From: Suicoccus acidiformans
GTDB lineage: Bacteria > Bacillota > Bacilli > Lactobacillales > Aerococcaceae
Length of the DNA: 64,000 bases
Direction: 5' to 3'
Assembly: GCF_003546865.1 (NCBI RefSeq)
Contig: NZ_CP023434.1
Span: 2,232,001 to 2,296,000 of the forward strand
This document shows positions 53,763 through 62,300 of this stretch, piece by piece. Under the pieces are notes generated by a model. It did not search any database and had not been told where the DNA came from. It saw only the letters and a list, made by a program, of their open reading frames with translations. Within the stretch, counting starts at the first letter, position 1; each line of letters opens with the position of its first letter. The translations under genes and the position numbers were made by a program.

Positions 53763-54943
53763 ATGACTATCGAATTTGATTTACTAGCCACTACCGCGAT
53801 TGGTTGTGTTATCGCACTGATTGGTCGTTATTTCAACCGTCATATACGTGTCCTTAGAGAATGGGCCATTCCAGCCCCTGTCTTCAGTGGGTTACTTTTC
53901 GCCATCCTAGCCTTTCTTTTAAATTCCACGGTAGGGCTCAGCTTCAAATGGGATAAGACGCTTTCAGATTTCTTAATGAATATCTTCTTTACCTGTATGG
54001 GATTCAGTTTTAGCCTGAAGAATTTACGTGAAGGCCGTCTTTATATTGTGCCTACTTTGTCACAATTACTGCCATCGTCTTTATCCAAGGCTTTATTGGG
54101 ATTGGTGTCGCCAATCTATTCGACCTAAACCCGCTCGTAGGGGTTAATGCCACAGCCGGAGCGCATGTCTGTGGACCTGGCACCTCTGCTGCATTCGGAG
54201 AAATATATGAAGTCCTCGGTGCCATTGGTGCCTCAGAGGCGGGGATTGCTTCAGCAACCGCTGGACTCGCCTTAGGTTCCTTGACAGGCGGACCCGTTGC
54301 CTCGCTCATTATTCGATGCCATAAACTTAAAGCCGATCCAACCGAAGAAACGTTTCGCAATGATGATACATCACACGTTAAACTGAATAAGGACCGGGTC
54401 TTCCGCTCTTTAGCTTTAATTATCATCACTGGAGCTTTAGGTATTCCCATCCAAGCCTTATTGAAGATGATCCCAATGATTGAAGTACCTTACTTCATCG
54501 GCATGCCCTTCTCCGGGGCAATTGTTCGCAACGTAATGGAAGCATTTAACATGACTTTCTTTGAAGAGGAAATCAGCATGATAGAAAGCATCAGCTTGGA
54601 AATCTTCCTCTCCATTACCATTATGACCTTGGATTTCGCGACAATCCTTCACTTAGTTGGACCGATTATCATTATGATTGTTCTCGACTTAGTAGCGACA
54701 TTAGCTTTCGCAGCCTTTGTCTGCTTCCCAGCATACGGCAAGGATTACGATGCAGCGGTCATGACAGCCGGCTTTATCGGAACAGCCATGGGCTCAGGTA
54801 CCAACGCCATTGCCAATCAACAGTCGGTCATGAACGAATTCGGCTATTCCCACAAAGCTTAGGTCATCTTCCCAGCCTTATCTGTTATCGCAGTAGATAT
54901 TGCTAACCCGCTCTTCATGTCCATTATCCCACAATATTTATAA
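53763..54943 (+). pseudogene. gltS: GltS-family Na+/glutamate symporter gene, frameshift plus nonsense
   Basis: The first frame encodes MTIEFDLLATTAIGCVIALI through FFTCMGFSFSLKNLREGRLY. Near 54050 a small indel shifts the frame, which then reads YFVTITAIVFIQGFIGIGVA, TAGAHVCGPGTSAAFGE and the second half of a GltS carrier. A TAG at 54860-54862 stops that frame, yet in-frame sequence (VIFPALSVIAVDIANPLFMS) continues to TAA at 54941-54943. Two lesions in an otherwise well-kept gene indicate a recent pseudogene. It borders the left end of the genomic island. Confidence 0.8.
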
Positions 54944-54956
54944 TGCTAGATGCTTA

Positions 54957-54995
54957 AAAGCCACGCTGCCTCTTTTGGATAGCGTGGCTTTAATT
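54957..54995. terminator. Terminator downstream of gltS
   Basis: AAAGCCACGCT / AGCGTGGCTTT followed by AATTATT. Before the island arrived, the same hairpin would have stood between convergent gltS and guaA. Confidence 0.8.
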
Positions 54996-55009
54996 ATTCA
55001 TATATTCAA

Positions 55010-55025
55010 GCGATTATTCCCACTC
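55010..55025. repeat. Left attachment-site repeat of the guaA island
   Basis: GCGATTATTCCCACTC, identical to 63342-63357. The right copy is the last codons and stop of guaA read in reverse (GAG TGG GAA TAA). Confidence 0.75.
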
Positions 55026-55161
55026 TTCTTTTCCAAATGTACAGTATATCCCAAATCGTTCAAAACACTAGATTCTATTTTTTCTAATATCACTAAGTCC
55101 ACCTAATTATAGGACATTTTCAAATTTTTAGTCCCGTCCAAGTCCCAGTACCGGAGAAATA

Positions 55162-55224
55162 TTTTTTTGCAAATTTGCAGTATTTACTCATTTAAATAAG
55201 TTTTAAATGCTCTAAGATAAATAC
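55162..55224 (+). promoter_or_regulatory. Upstream motif and promoter region of the ABC/two-component operon, copy 1
   Basis: TTTGCAGTATTTACTCAT at 55174-55191 recurs exactly at 59066-59083. The flanks are also similar (T-run, TTTGCAAA against TTTGTAAA, and TTTAAA against TGTAAA downstream). AAGATAAAT about 21 bases on may be the -10. I infer a binding site for the LuxR-type regulator of this operon. Confidence 0.55.
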
Positions 55225-55260
55225 ATAAGAAAATAAGTCTTATTGATAGGAGGTTTATAA

Positions 55261-55923
55261 ATGAATGTAATTGAAGTGAAAAACATGAGTAAAAATTTTA
55301 AAAACAAGAAGCTTTTTAATAATTTTTCTCTAGAAATTGAAGCTAATACAGTCCATGCCTTTGTTGGTCCTAATGGATCTGGCAAGACTTCTCTGCTTAG
55401 GATACTCACTGGTCTTTATGAAGAAGATGGTGGCGAAGTTAAGATTAAGGGAAGTCATGCAATGTTACTTGAAAATGACTATTTGTATGAAGATAAGACA
55501 GGACTTGAAAATATTAAATTATACGGTTTATATTTCGGCTATTGTTTAGATTCTTATCAAAAATATTCTGACTTGTTAGAAATTACAAATGATCTAGGTA
55601 GAAATGTTTCGACATATTCTAAGGGTATGAAGAGAAAATTATCTTTGTTAATTATTGTAATGATGAATAGAGAGATAATATTTTTAGATGAGGTAACTAG
55701 TGGGGTAGACCCAATCTCAAGAGTCGAGATAAGAAAGCTTATTAAGCTTCTAAAAGATGAGGGTAAAACAATAGTAATTACAAGTCATGATCTTTCTGAA
55801 ATTGAAAAAGTAGCCGATAAAGTATCTATGATAAAATCAGGAGAGCTGCTTTTTACGAAGAATATAGACGAAATTCAAGAAGAAAGCTTAGAAGATTTAT
55901 TTATAGAGGAAGGTACAAAATGA
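55261..55923 (+). CDS. ABC transporter ATP-binding protein (island)
   Basis: A 220-residue single-domain ATPase. Walker A is VGPNGSGKTS (~37-46), the signature is the variant STYSKGMKRKLSL and Walker B IIFLDEVTSGVD; the H-loop is in ITSHDLSE. It has the pattern of ATPases serving ABC-2-type exporters for peptides, antibiotics or lantibiotic immunity. AGGAGG precedes the ATG by eight bases. It overlaps the next gene by four bases (ATGA). Codon use (AGA, ATA, TTA) differs from the host genes. Confidence 0.9.
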   Translation: MNVIEVKNMSKNFKNKKLFNNFSLEIEANTVHAFVGPNGSGKTSLLRILTGLYEEDGGEVKIKGSHAMLLENDYLYEDKTGLENIKLYGLYFGYCLDSYQKYSDLLEITNDLGRNVSTYSKGMKRKLSLLIIVMMNREIIFLDEVTSGVDPISRVEIRKLIKLLKDEGKTIVITSHDLSEIEKVADKVSMIKSGELLFTKNIDEIQEESLEDLFIEEGTK

Positions 55924-56633
55924 ATGATAAGATGAATATTAATAGGGCTTGTCGCTACTATTTAAGAAAAGATAAAGATTTTATTTCGAGTTTATTATTA
56001 TTTACTTTGATTTCTCTAGGCTTTATTTTTTTACTGTATAAGGGAATGTTTGATTCTAGAGGAAATGATTATATTGTATTGATGCTATATGTACTAATGC
56101 TTGGAATTTCAATTCTTATGTCTAATCTTATGGTTGTCAATTTAACAGTCAAGGATAAACTAAATAAACGTATTGAATTTATCCTAGGGTCAGGAATTAA
56201 TATAAAAGATGTGATTAAAGCATATGCAATAGAAATGTGGAGACTATCTTCTATTGTTCCATTTTTATTATTTTTGCTAACTTATGTCCTAGTAGACTTT
56301 AAAATTGAATTTAAGTGGATTGTGGGAATGTTTGTGACAATGATAGGAATGACCTATTTTGAAATCCTATTTTTTAACCTTATAAGTTTATCCCAAAAAA
56401 ACTTTAAGTTTTTCAAAAATATTGTTTTCTTTGGAACAACAATTTTAATTTACATGATAGGCACATTTTCAGGAAAGATTCTATCATTAATAGAAAAATA
56501 TAACCTAAACCTTATTTATATCATTTTAGGAATAAATATAGGATTAGGATTAATCTTTGCAATATTTTCTATGAAAGATTTATCTAAGATGAATAATGAA
56601 TCTGTAATTAATAAAGAAGGGTCATGGTCATGA
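55920..56633 (+). CDS. ABC-2-type membrane protein 1 (island)
   Basis: A 237-residue protein with about six membrane segments and no other recognisable domain. After the second segment it carries TVKDKLNKRIEFILGSGINI, a cytosolic loop also found in the next protein (KISKKLEFFLANGLSIKK), so the two permeases are paralogues. Such pairs form the channel of exporters driven by the preceding ATPase. The substrate is unknown. It overlaps its neighbours at both ends. Confidence 0.75.
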   Translation: MNDKMNINRACRYYLRKDKDFISSLLLFTLISLGFIFLLYKGMFDSRGNDYIVLMLYVLMLGISILMSNLMVVNLTVKDKLNKRIEFILGSGINIKDVIKAYAIEMWRLSSIVPFLLFLLTYVLVDFKIEFKWIVGMFVTMIGMTYFEILFFNLISLSQKNFKFFKNIVFFGTTILIYMIGTFSGKILSLIEKYNLNLIYIILGINIGLGLIFAIFSMKDLSKMNNESVINKEGSWS

Positions 56634-57268
56634 TCTTAGTAATTAACGATTTAAGAAAGCTTTTAGATAAAAATGCCGCACTTATGTCTATTATGGCACT
56701 TATCTGCTCATTTATGGCTTTGTTTTTTGGCGATGGAGGAAGTCAAGAAATAAATAAGGTCATCGATATAGTTAAAATTGATGGGATTTTAATACTTTTT
56801 GTAATGTTTGGAGTGGAACTTGCTAAAAACACCTTGGTATCAGATAAGATTAGCAAAAAGCTTGAATTTTTCCTTGCAAATGGACTTTCTATAAAAAAAA
56901 TTCTAGCCAAATATTTGTTTAGTATTTATTTTGCAACTTTGATAATAGTCCTTCCAAGCCTTATATTAAACCTAGTTAAACTTGATCTAAGCTTAACCAT
57001 TGGTATAAACTTAATCACATCAAGTTTTCTTTACACTCTAATAATAGTTTTTGTAATTCTTAATACTAGAAACATGAATAAAGTAAATTCTCTCCAAATT
57101 CGTTTGATAGGACTATCCTTAGTAGTCATGATAAGTTCTTACCTAGTATATAATTTTACAAATTCCTTGCCTGGCTACTTGATAACTAAGCTTTTGTTTT
57201 TAGGATCAGTAATTATAATTTTGGGTATAAATACCAATAAAGAAAGGATTGTAGTTAGCTACTATTGA
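56624..57268 (+). CDS. ABC-2-type membrane protein 2 (island)
   Basis: A 214-residue protein with about six membrane segments (LMSIMALICSFMALFFG, GILILFVMFGVELAK and later segments). The loop VSDKISKKLEFFLANGLSIK aligns with that of permease 1. The ATG at 56624 lies inside the end of the previous gene; a second ATG at 56630 is possible. It stops three bases before the histidine kinase start. Confidence 0.72.
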   Translation: MVMILVINDLRKLLDKNAALMSIMALICSFMALFFGDGGSQEINKVIDIVKIDGILILFVMFGVELAKNTLVSDKISKKLEFFLANGLSIKKILAKYLFSIYFATLIIVLPSLILNLVKLDLSLTIGINLITSSFLYTLIIVFVILNTRNMNKVNSLQIRLIGLSLVVMISSYLVYNFTNSLPGYLITKLLFLGSVIIILGINTNKERIVVSYY

Positions 57269-57271
57269 GAT

Positions 57272-58432
57272 ATGTATAAGAAATTAGAAAAAATTGTAAT
57301 CAGCCATTTAATGATAATTTTACTTTGGGGTCTTCTTTTTAAAAACAAGATGTTAGTAAAAGAAGGCCCGATTTTAAATGCAGTTTCTCTTATTTTATTT
57401 TTCACCTTGTATGGACTTATATACACAGAAATTTCAAATAAAAAAATACCTCAAAGATTTTCTGTTTTGGTAATTTTCACATCATTATTACCATTAAGTT
57501 TGATTTTAATAAATGATTTACCTTATAAGGTCGCCCTTTTTCTTATAAGTCTTATCTCAACAAGCCTATTTATTAAAAGATACTTAATTTTAGAGAATAT
57601 AAAATATATAGATATATTGCCAATATCAAGAAAATCCACCCAAATATTTACTATTAGACTTGTATTTTTTATTTTTGCAGTGATTTATTTATTTGATATA
57701 GATACGGTAATAATAAATATATTTATCCAAATAATTTTCCTTATTACAGAATTTTTCTTTATCCTATTTTTAAAGGAAAAAGAATTATCTTTTGAGAAAA
57801 CTTTCAAACTTTATTACCTGTCAGATTATATGGCAAGCGAAAGGGATGAATTTGCAAGAATTATCCATGATGATATTATCCAAGATATATTTGCAAGTAA
57901 AAATTTTCTGTCGTCAAAAAATCCTGATATAGAATATACTAAAAACATTCTAAGGGAACTTGAGAAAAAAGCAAGAAATATAATGAAATTCTATCAGTCA
58001 TCTTTATTTGAAAAAGCAAACTTAGAAACATCTCTCTCAGCAATATTTGATAATGTAAGTTCACTATATCCAGATAAAAATATCGAAATAAAAAAGCTTA
58101 TCGAGTCTGATCTAACAGAAGATAAAAGATTAATTAGGTTGATTTCAATAATATCAAAAGAACTTATAAATAATGTATATAAACACTCAGATGCGACCTA
58201 TTTAAACTATAAATTATATAGGAAGGAAAGTCTTATAGTTATAGAAATGGATAGTGATGGAGCAAGCCTTTCTGATTTAAATAAAATTAGGGAATCTAAA
58301 AGAGGAGTCTTGCTACTTAATCTATTAATAGATTCAAATGTAGGAAATATTTCTTATAGCTTAAATAAGGATATATTATCTACAAGAGTTTGCTTGGAGG
58401 TGGGAAGAGATGAAAATTATTTTGTTAGATGA
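57272..58432 (+). CDS. Membrane sensor histidine kinase, HisKA_3 type (island)
   Basis: A 386-residue kinase. Roughly six membrane segments fill residues 1-165 with almost no extracellular loop, as in sensors that detect signals in the membrane or monitor a transporter. The phospho-acceptor is H199 in EFARIIHDDIIQD. The ATPase domain shows the N-box KELINNVYKHSDATYLN, but the later glycine boxes are degenerate (MDSDGASLSD, KRGVLLLNLL). It overlaps the response regulator gene by 23 bases. It probably phosphorylates that regulator to control the ABC genes. Confidence 0.85.
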   Translation: MYKKLEKIVISHLMIILLWGLLFKNKMLVKEGPILNAVSLILFFTLYGLIYTEISNKKIPQRFSVLVIFTSLLPLSLILINDLPYKVALFLISLISTSLFIKRYLILENIKYIDILPISRKSTQIFTIRLVFFIFAVIYLFDIDTVIINIFIQIIFLITEFFFILFLKEKELSFEKTFKLYYLSDYMASERDEFARIIHDDIIQDIFASKNFLSSKNPDIEYTKNILRELEKKARNIMKFYQSSLFEKANLETSLSAIFDNVSSLYPDKNIEIKKLIESDLTEDKRLIRLISIISKELINNVYKHSDATYLNYKLYRKESLIVIEMDSDGASLSDLNKIRESKRGVLLLNLLIDSNVGNISYSLNKDILSTRVCLEVGRDENYFVR

Positions 58433-59003
58433 TCATAAAATATTTGGGGAGTCTCTTAAGATGCTTTTAGAAGAGCAAGATGAAATATCATGTGTTTATG
58501 TATCGAAAGGTCAAGATTTTCTAAAAATGATAGAAAAAGATGCCTATGATATTTTCTTAATTGACATAAATTTAAAAGATGATAAGACAGGCCTTGATCT
58601 AATTAGAGATTTGATAGAAGATAATCCCAAACAAAAGATAATAGTCTTAACCTCTTATGATTTAGATAATTACAAGGATATGGCTTTTAAGTTAGGAGTT
58701 AAAGATTTTATAAATAAGTCTGTAGAAATTGAAGAGCTTTTAGAAAGAATAATAAATGTATATAAAGGAAAATTCAAGAAAATAGACAAGCACATCTCAG
58801 ATCCCTTAACCAAAAGGGAGATAGAAGTATTAAAAGAGCTAATAAAGGGTGAGAGTAAAAAGAATATTGCGGCTAAGCTTTTTATTAGCGAGAGAACCCT
58901 TTATAACCATATAGCAAATTTATACGATAAATTAAGGGCTAAAAATATTGTTGAAGCCTATAATAAGGCTATGGAACTTGGCTATATCGATCCAGTCATG
59001 TAA
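58410..59003 (+). CDS. LuxR/NarL-type response regulator (island)
   Basis: A 197-residue regulator. The receiver domain has the acidic pair D7/D8, the phospho-acceptor D52 (IFLIDINLKDD), a Thr/Ser in IVLTSYD and Lys in FINKSVE. The C-terminal LuxR HTH runs from ~135 to 195 (LTKREIEVLKELIKGESKKN, ISERTLYNHIANLYDKL). It is the last gene of the operon. The 18-bp motif upstream of the operon and again past this gene is its likely target, by inference. Confidence 0.9.
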   Translation: MKIILLDDHKIFGESLKMLLEEQDEISCVYVSKGQDFLKMIEKDAYDIFLIDINLKDDKTGLDLIRDLIEDNPKQKIIVLTSYDLDNYKDMAFKLGVKDFINKSVEIEELLERIINVYKGKFKKIDKHISDPLTKREIEVLKELIKGESKKNIAAKLFISERTLYNHIANLYDKLRAKNIVEAYNKAMELGYIDPVM

Positions 59004-59023
59004 AATTTATAGATTAAAAATAT

Positions 59024-59057
59024 TTGGAGATTAGAATATTCTATCTCCAATTTTTTT
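59024..59057 (+). terminator. Terminator of the island operon
   Basis: TTGGAGAT / ATCTCCAA followed by TTTTTTT, 20 bp after the response regulator stop. Confidence 0.88.
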
Positions 59058-59123
59058 GTAAACTTTGCAGTATTTACTCATGTAAAATGAAAATCAAGAG
59101 TATAGAATAAAAATATAAAGGAG
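59058..59123 (+). promoter_or_regulatory. Upstream motif and promoter region, copy 2
   Basis: TTTGCAGTATTTACTCAT at 59066-59083 repeats the motif of copy 1. TATAGAAT about 20 bases on is a plausible -10, and AAGGAG at ~59118-59123 is a ribosome-binding site. A second regulated unit therefore began here; it is lost to the right, where IS256 starts. Confidence 0.55.
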
Positions 59124-59133
59124 ATTATATTTT

Positions 59134-59175
59134 ATGATTTATGAAAACCCTCATAGATATAAAAACGGAGATTAA
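59134..59175 (+). CDS. 13-codon open frame behind promoter copy 2 (truncated gene or short peptide)
   Basis: MIYENPHRYKNGD, starting with ATG ten bases after AAGGAG and ending in TAA. It may be the stub of a gene removed when IS256 arrived, or a short peptide under the regulator's control. No family recognised. Confidence 0.35.
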   Translation: MIYENPHRYKNGD

Positions 59176-60017
59176 ACATCTTGTTAACTTATTATAATCG
59201 TAGAAATAAAAAGAAAGAAGCCAAGTTCATAATCCTGTGTAAAATACTATACAATGTTTCACCGGTCTCTCATTGATCAAACTTAATATATTTTCTTGTA
59301 AAACTGAGCCATTCGTCATGAAGGTCCATAAGGACAGCTCCAATTAATCGATTGGCAGACGTTCGGTTGGGAAAAATCCGAATAATCTTTTCTCTTCTGC
59401 GAACTTCCTGGTTCAGTCGTTCAAGAAGGTTGGTGCTTTTTAGCCGATTGTGACCATTTCCGATAACCGTGTATTGAAAGGCATCTTTGAAGCCATTATC
59501 CAATGTTTCGCAAGCTTTTGTATATTTAGACTGGTCGATATATTCACGGACTAAGGCATTCTTAGCTGTTCGAGCGAGTTCAGTATCCGTAAACTTAAAA
59601 ATCGCTTTTACTGCTTCTCTAAACGGTTTTGAATTCTTTTTTGGAATAGAACTGAAGATGTTTCTTAAAAAATAGACCTGGCATCTCTGCCAACTTGCGT
59701 TGGTATATGACTTACGAATTGCAGACACTAGGCCTTTATGGGCAGCAGAAATGATGAGTTCTGTCCCCCTGTAGACCGCGTTCTTTTATGTATTCAAAGA
59801 AGATGGACCATGTGTCATCACTTTCTTCATTTTGGATCATGAAGAAAGTGATTTCACGATCACCACCTTCTGTTATCCCGATCGCAATATGGCAGCTTTT
59901 AGAAAGTACTCGATGGTCCTCACGGACTTTTATGTAGAGAACTGTTTGTTGTAATCTAAAAAGGGACCACCTTCGGGGTAAATTGCTATTCAAAAAGGGA
60001 CCACTTGCCATGCCTTT

Positions 60018-60045
60018 CCATCTATAATAAACGTATTATAGATGG
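60018..60045 (+). promoter_or_regulatory. Perfect 12-bp hairpin upstream of istA
   Basis: CCATCTATAATA, loop AACG, TATTATAGATGG. It overlaps TATAAT and touches the GGAGG before the istA start, so it may dampen transposase expression. Confidence 0.5.
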
Positions 60046-60057
60046 AGGTGCCAAGGA

Positions 60058-61545
60058 GTGATTCGTATCAATAAAGAATTCGAAGTGATTCACCGTTTTA
60101 GAAATGGGGAATCCATTAGGAAAATTAGCAGAGACATGGACATTGATAGAAAAACGATTCGAAGAATAAGGGATCGATACCAAGCAGGTATAGATGCTTT
60201 GGATGACGCTCAAAATGAGAAAGAAATCGAAGCAGCAACCGAACAATTAGTCTTAGAAAGAAAATATGATACTTCCAATCGGAAAAAAAGAACCTTTACA
60301 CCAGAGGTGGAAGCTAGAATGAGCGAATTACTGGAAAAAGAAAGAGAAAAGGATCGAAGGCTAGGACCTCATAAACAAGCACTAACGGCTAAGGCTGTTT
60401 ATGAAATCCTAGCAGAGGAAGGGTATGCGATTAAATACCGGACAGTCGCTCATTACTGGTCAAAAATGAAAGCGAAAGCTAAAGAGGCTTTTATCAAGCA
60501 AAATTATGCATTGGGTGCACGGGTGGAGTTCGATTTTGGAGAGGTCAAATTAGAAATTGAGGGCGTGGTTAAAACCTATTATCTCGCTGTGTGGGCTAGC
60601 CCTGCTTCAGATTATTACTGGGCTTACCTCTATACCAACCAGAAAAAAGCTGTCTTTCAGGATGCGCATGTGCGATTTTTTGAAAACCTGGGTGGGGTGT
60701 ATGCGGAGCTTGTCTATGACAATATGAGAAATGTGGTCACTCGTTTTATTGGGCGTAATGAAAAGGAGCTAAACCCCCAACTCATCCAATTAGCCACTTA
60801 TTATGGGTTTAATATTAATGTCACCAATTGCTTCAGTGGGAATGAGAAGGGAACAGTAGAGAGTCGTGTAAAGCATGTCAGACAAAACTGTTTCACCAAA
60901 AAATATCAATTTCAATCTTTAGATGAAGCTCGCCAGCATTTGGAAGAGTCCTTACGGACTTTGAATCAAGAGAGTCGTTTGGAAGAAGAAAAAGGCCACC
61001 TTCTTAAATACCGTCCTCCCTTTGAACTGGCAGAACTTTGTCAGCTCAGCGTCACAAAGTATGCCACGATTCATTATCAGAAGAATCAGTATTCTGTCCC
61101 TGACTACTTGGTAGGGAAGCGAGTTCAGATCAAGGCTTATGCCGATTATCTCGTGGTTTATGCCAATGAACAAGAAGTGGCCAGGCATAATAAAATAGAG
61201 GGTTCCCATGGGTTTCAGCTTGATATCAGTCACTATATCAAAACCCTCAAGAAGAAACCTGGTGCTCTGGAACACTCGCTGGTTCTTCAACAAACCCCCG
61301 GCTTGGAAACACTCTATCATAAATATTATAGCGGACACCCTAAAGAATTCATAGAACAACTTGAGAAATACCATAGCCTCAGTGGAGAGGCTTTGTGCCA
61401 GCAATTGGCCTATGATCAGTTGGTGCAACGTGTCACAACGGAAAATGAGGGTGTTCCTAAAAATCAGGAGGCGATTCTTCATCAGACAGAAGCAACGCTC
61501 CATCAATTAAATGCTCTCTATGGTTTGGAGGAAAGCTTATGTTAA
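60058..61545 (+). CDS. istA: IS21-family transposase IstA
   Basis: A 495-residue DDE transposase. An N-terminal HTH (SIRKISRDMDIDRKTIRRI, ~20-38) binds the ends. The catalytic residues are in ARVEFDFGEVKLE (first D), ELVYDNMRNVV (second D) and GNEKGTVESRVKHVR (E). The start is GTG with GGAGG eight bases upstream. It overlaps istB by seven bases. It appears intact. Confidence 0.93.
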   Translation: MIRINKEFEVIHRFRNGESIRKISRDMDIDRKTIRRIRDRYQAGIDALDDAQNEKEIEAATEQLVLERKYDTSNRKKRTFTPEVEARMSELLEKEREKDRRLGPHKQALTAKAVYEILAEEGYAIKYRTVAHYWSKMKAKAKEAFIKQNYALGARVEFDFGEVKLEIEGVVKTYYLAVWASPASDYYWAYLYTNQKKAVFQDAHVRFFENLGGVYAELVYDNMRNVVTRFIGRNEKELNPQLIQLATYYGFNINVTNCFSGNEKGTVESRVKHVRQNCFTKKYQFQSLDEARQHLEESLRTLNQESRLEEEKGHLLKYRPPFELAELCQLSVTKYATIHYQKNQYSVPDYLVGKRVQIKAYADYLVVYANEQEVARHNKIEGSHGFQLDISHYIKTLKKKPGALEHSLVLQQTPGLETLYHKYYSGHPKEFIEQLEKYHSLSGEALCQQLAYDQLVQRVTTENEGVPKNQEAILHQTEATLHQLNALYGLEESLC

Positions 61546-62300
61546 CAATCGCAGAAGCCGCTAATGAACTAAAACTTCCCTATCTGAAGGAAAATTACCA
61601 ACACCTGCTCCTGGAATATACGAGTCGCGGACTGGATTTGGAAGAAGCCCTCACAGAGATATTGACAGAGGAGGTGGAACAACGTCGAAATCGAAGCTAT
61701 CAAAGAAGGATTCGACAGGCCAAGTTTAGCCAAAAGAAGTACCTGATGGACTTTGACGAGAAAGTGTTTAAGGAAGGTGTTCGCCAACAACTACGCGAAT
61801 TAAAGACCCTGAATTTTATTCAAGAGAAACAGAACGTCATTCTTATTGGCAACCCTGGAACAGGGAAGACGCATTTTAGCATTGGTCTTGGCATGGAGGC
61901 CTGTCTGCAGAATTATCATGTACAGTTCGTAAATGCCCCAAATCTTGTTATTGAATTAAGAGAGGCCGTCACGCAAAGTCAATTTTATCGCTTCAAACAG
62001 CGATTAAATAAGGTCGATCTCTTGATTGTCGATGAATTAGGTTATTTATCCTTTGATGAAGCCGGGGCTGAGCTTCTGTTTAATCTTCTTTCTAATCGGA
62101 TGGGAAAGGGCTCTACAATGATTACGACGAACCTTACCTTTGATCGCTGGCAGGAATGCTTTAAAGACCCGACCTTAACGGGAGCCCTGGTGGATCGTTT
62201 AGCCTTTAAGGCGCATGTTGTGGACATGCGAGGGGAGAGTTATCGGATGAAGCAGACCAGTGCCTGGAAGGAGGCGCAAGCCAGCCAAAAGGAGGTATGA
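61539..62300 (+). CDS. istB: IS21-family helper ATPase IstB
   Basis: A 253-residue AAA+ ATPase that assembles on target DNA and activates IstA. Walker A is GNPGTGKTH (104-112) and Walker B LLIVDELGYLSF. It is intact and translationally coupled to istA. Confidence 0.94.
   Translation: MLTIAEAANELKLPYLKENYQHLLLEYTSRGLDLEEALTEILTEEVEQRRNRSYQRRIRQAKFSQKKYLMDFDEKVFKEGVRQQLRELKTLNFIQEKQNVILIGNPGTGKTHFSIGLGMEACLQNYHVQFVNAPNLVIELREAVTQSQFYRFKQRLNKVDLLIVDELGYLSFDEAGAELLFNLLSNRMGKGSTMITTNLTFDRWQECFKDPTLTGALVDRLAFKAHVVDMRGESYRMKQTSAWKEAQASQKEV

Noticed and set aside
55261..59003. Classical lantibiotic immunity (LanFEG) assignment for the island operon
   Set aside because: Gene order is similar, but the permeases lack recognisable LanE/LanG features and the regulator is LuxR-type rather than OmpR-type. 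Left as an unassigned exporter.
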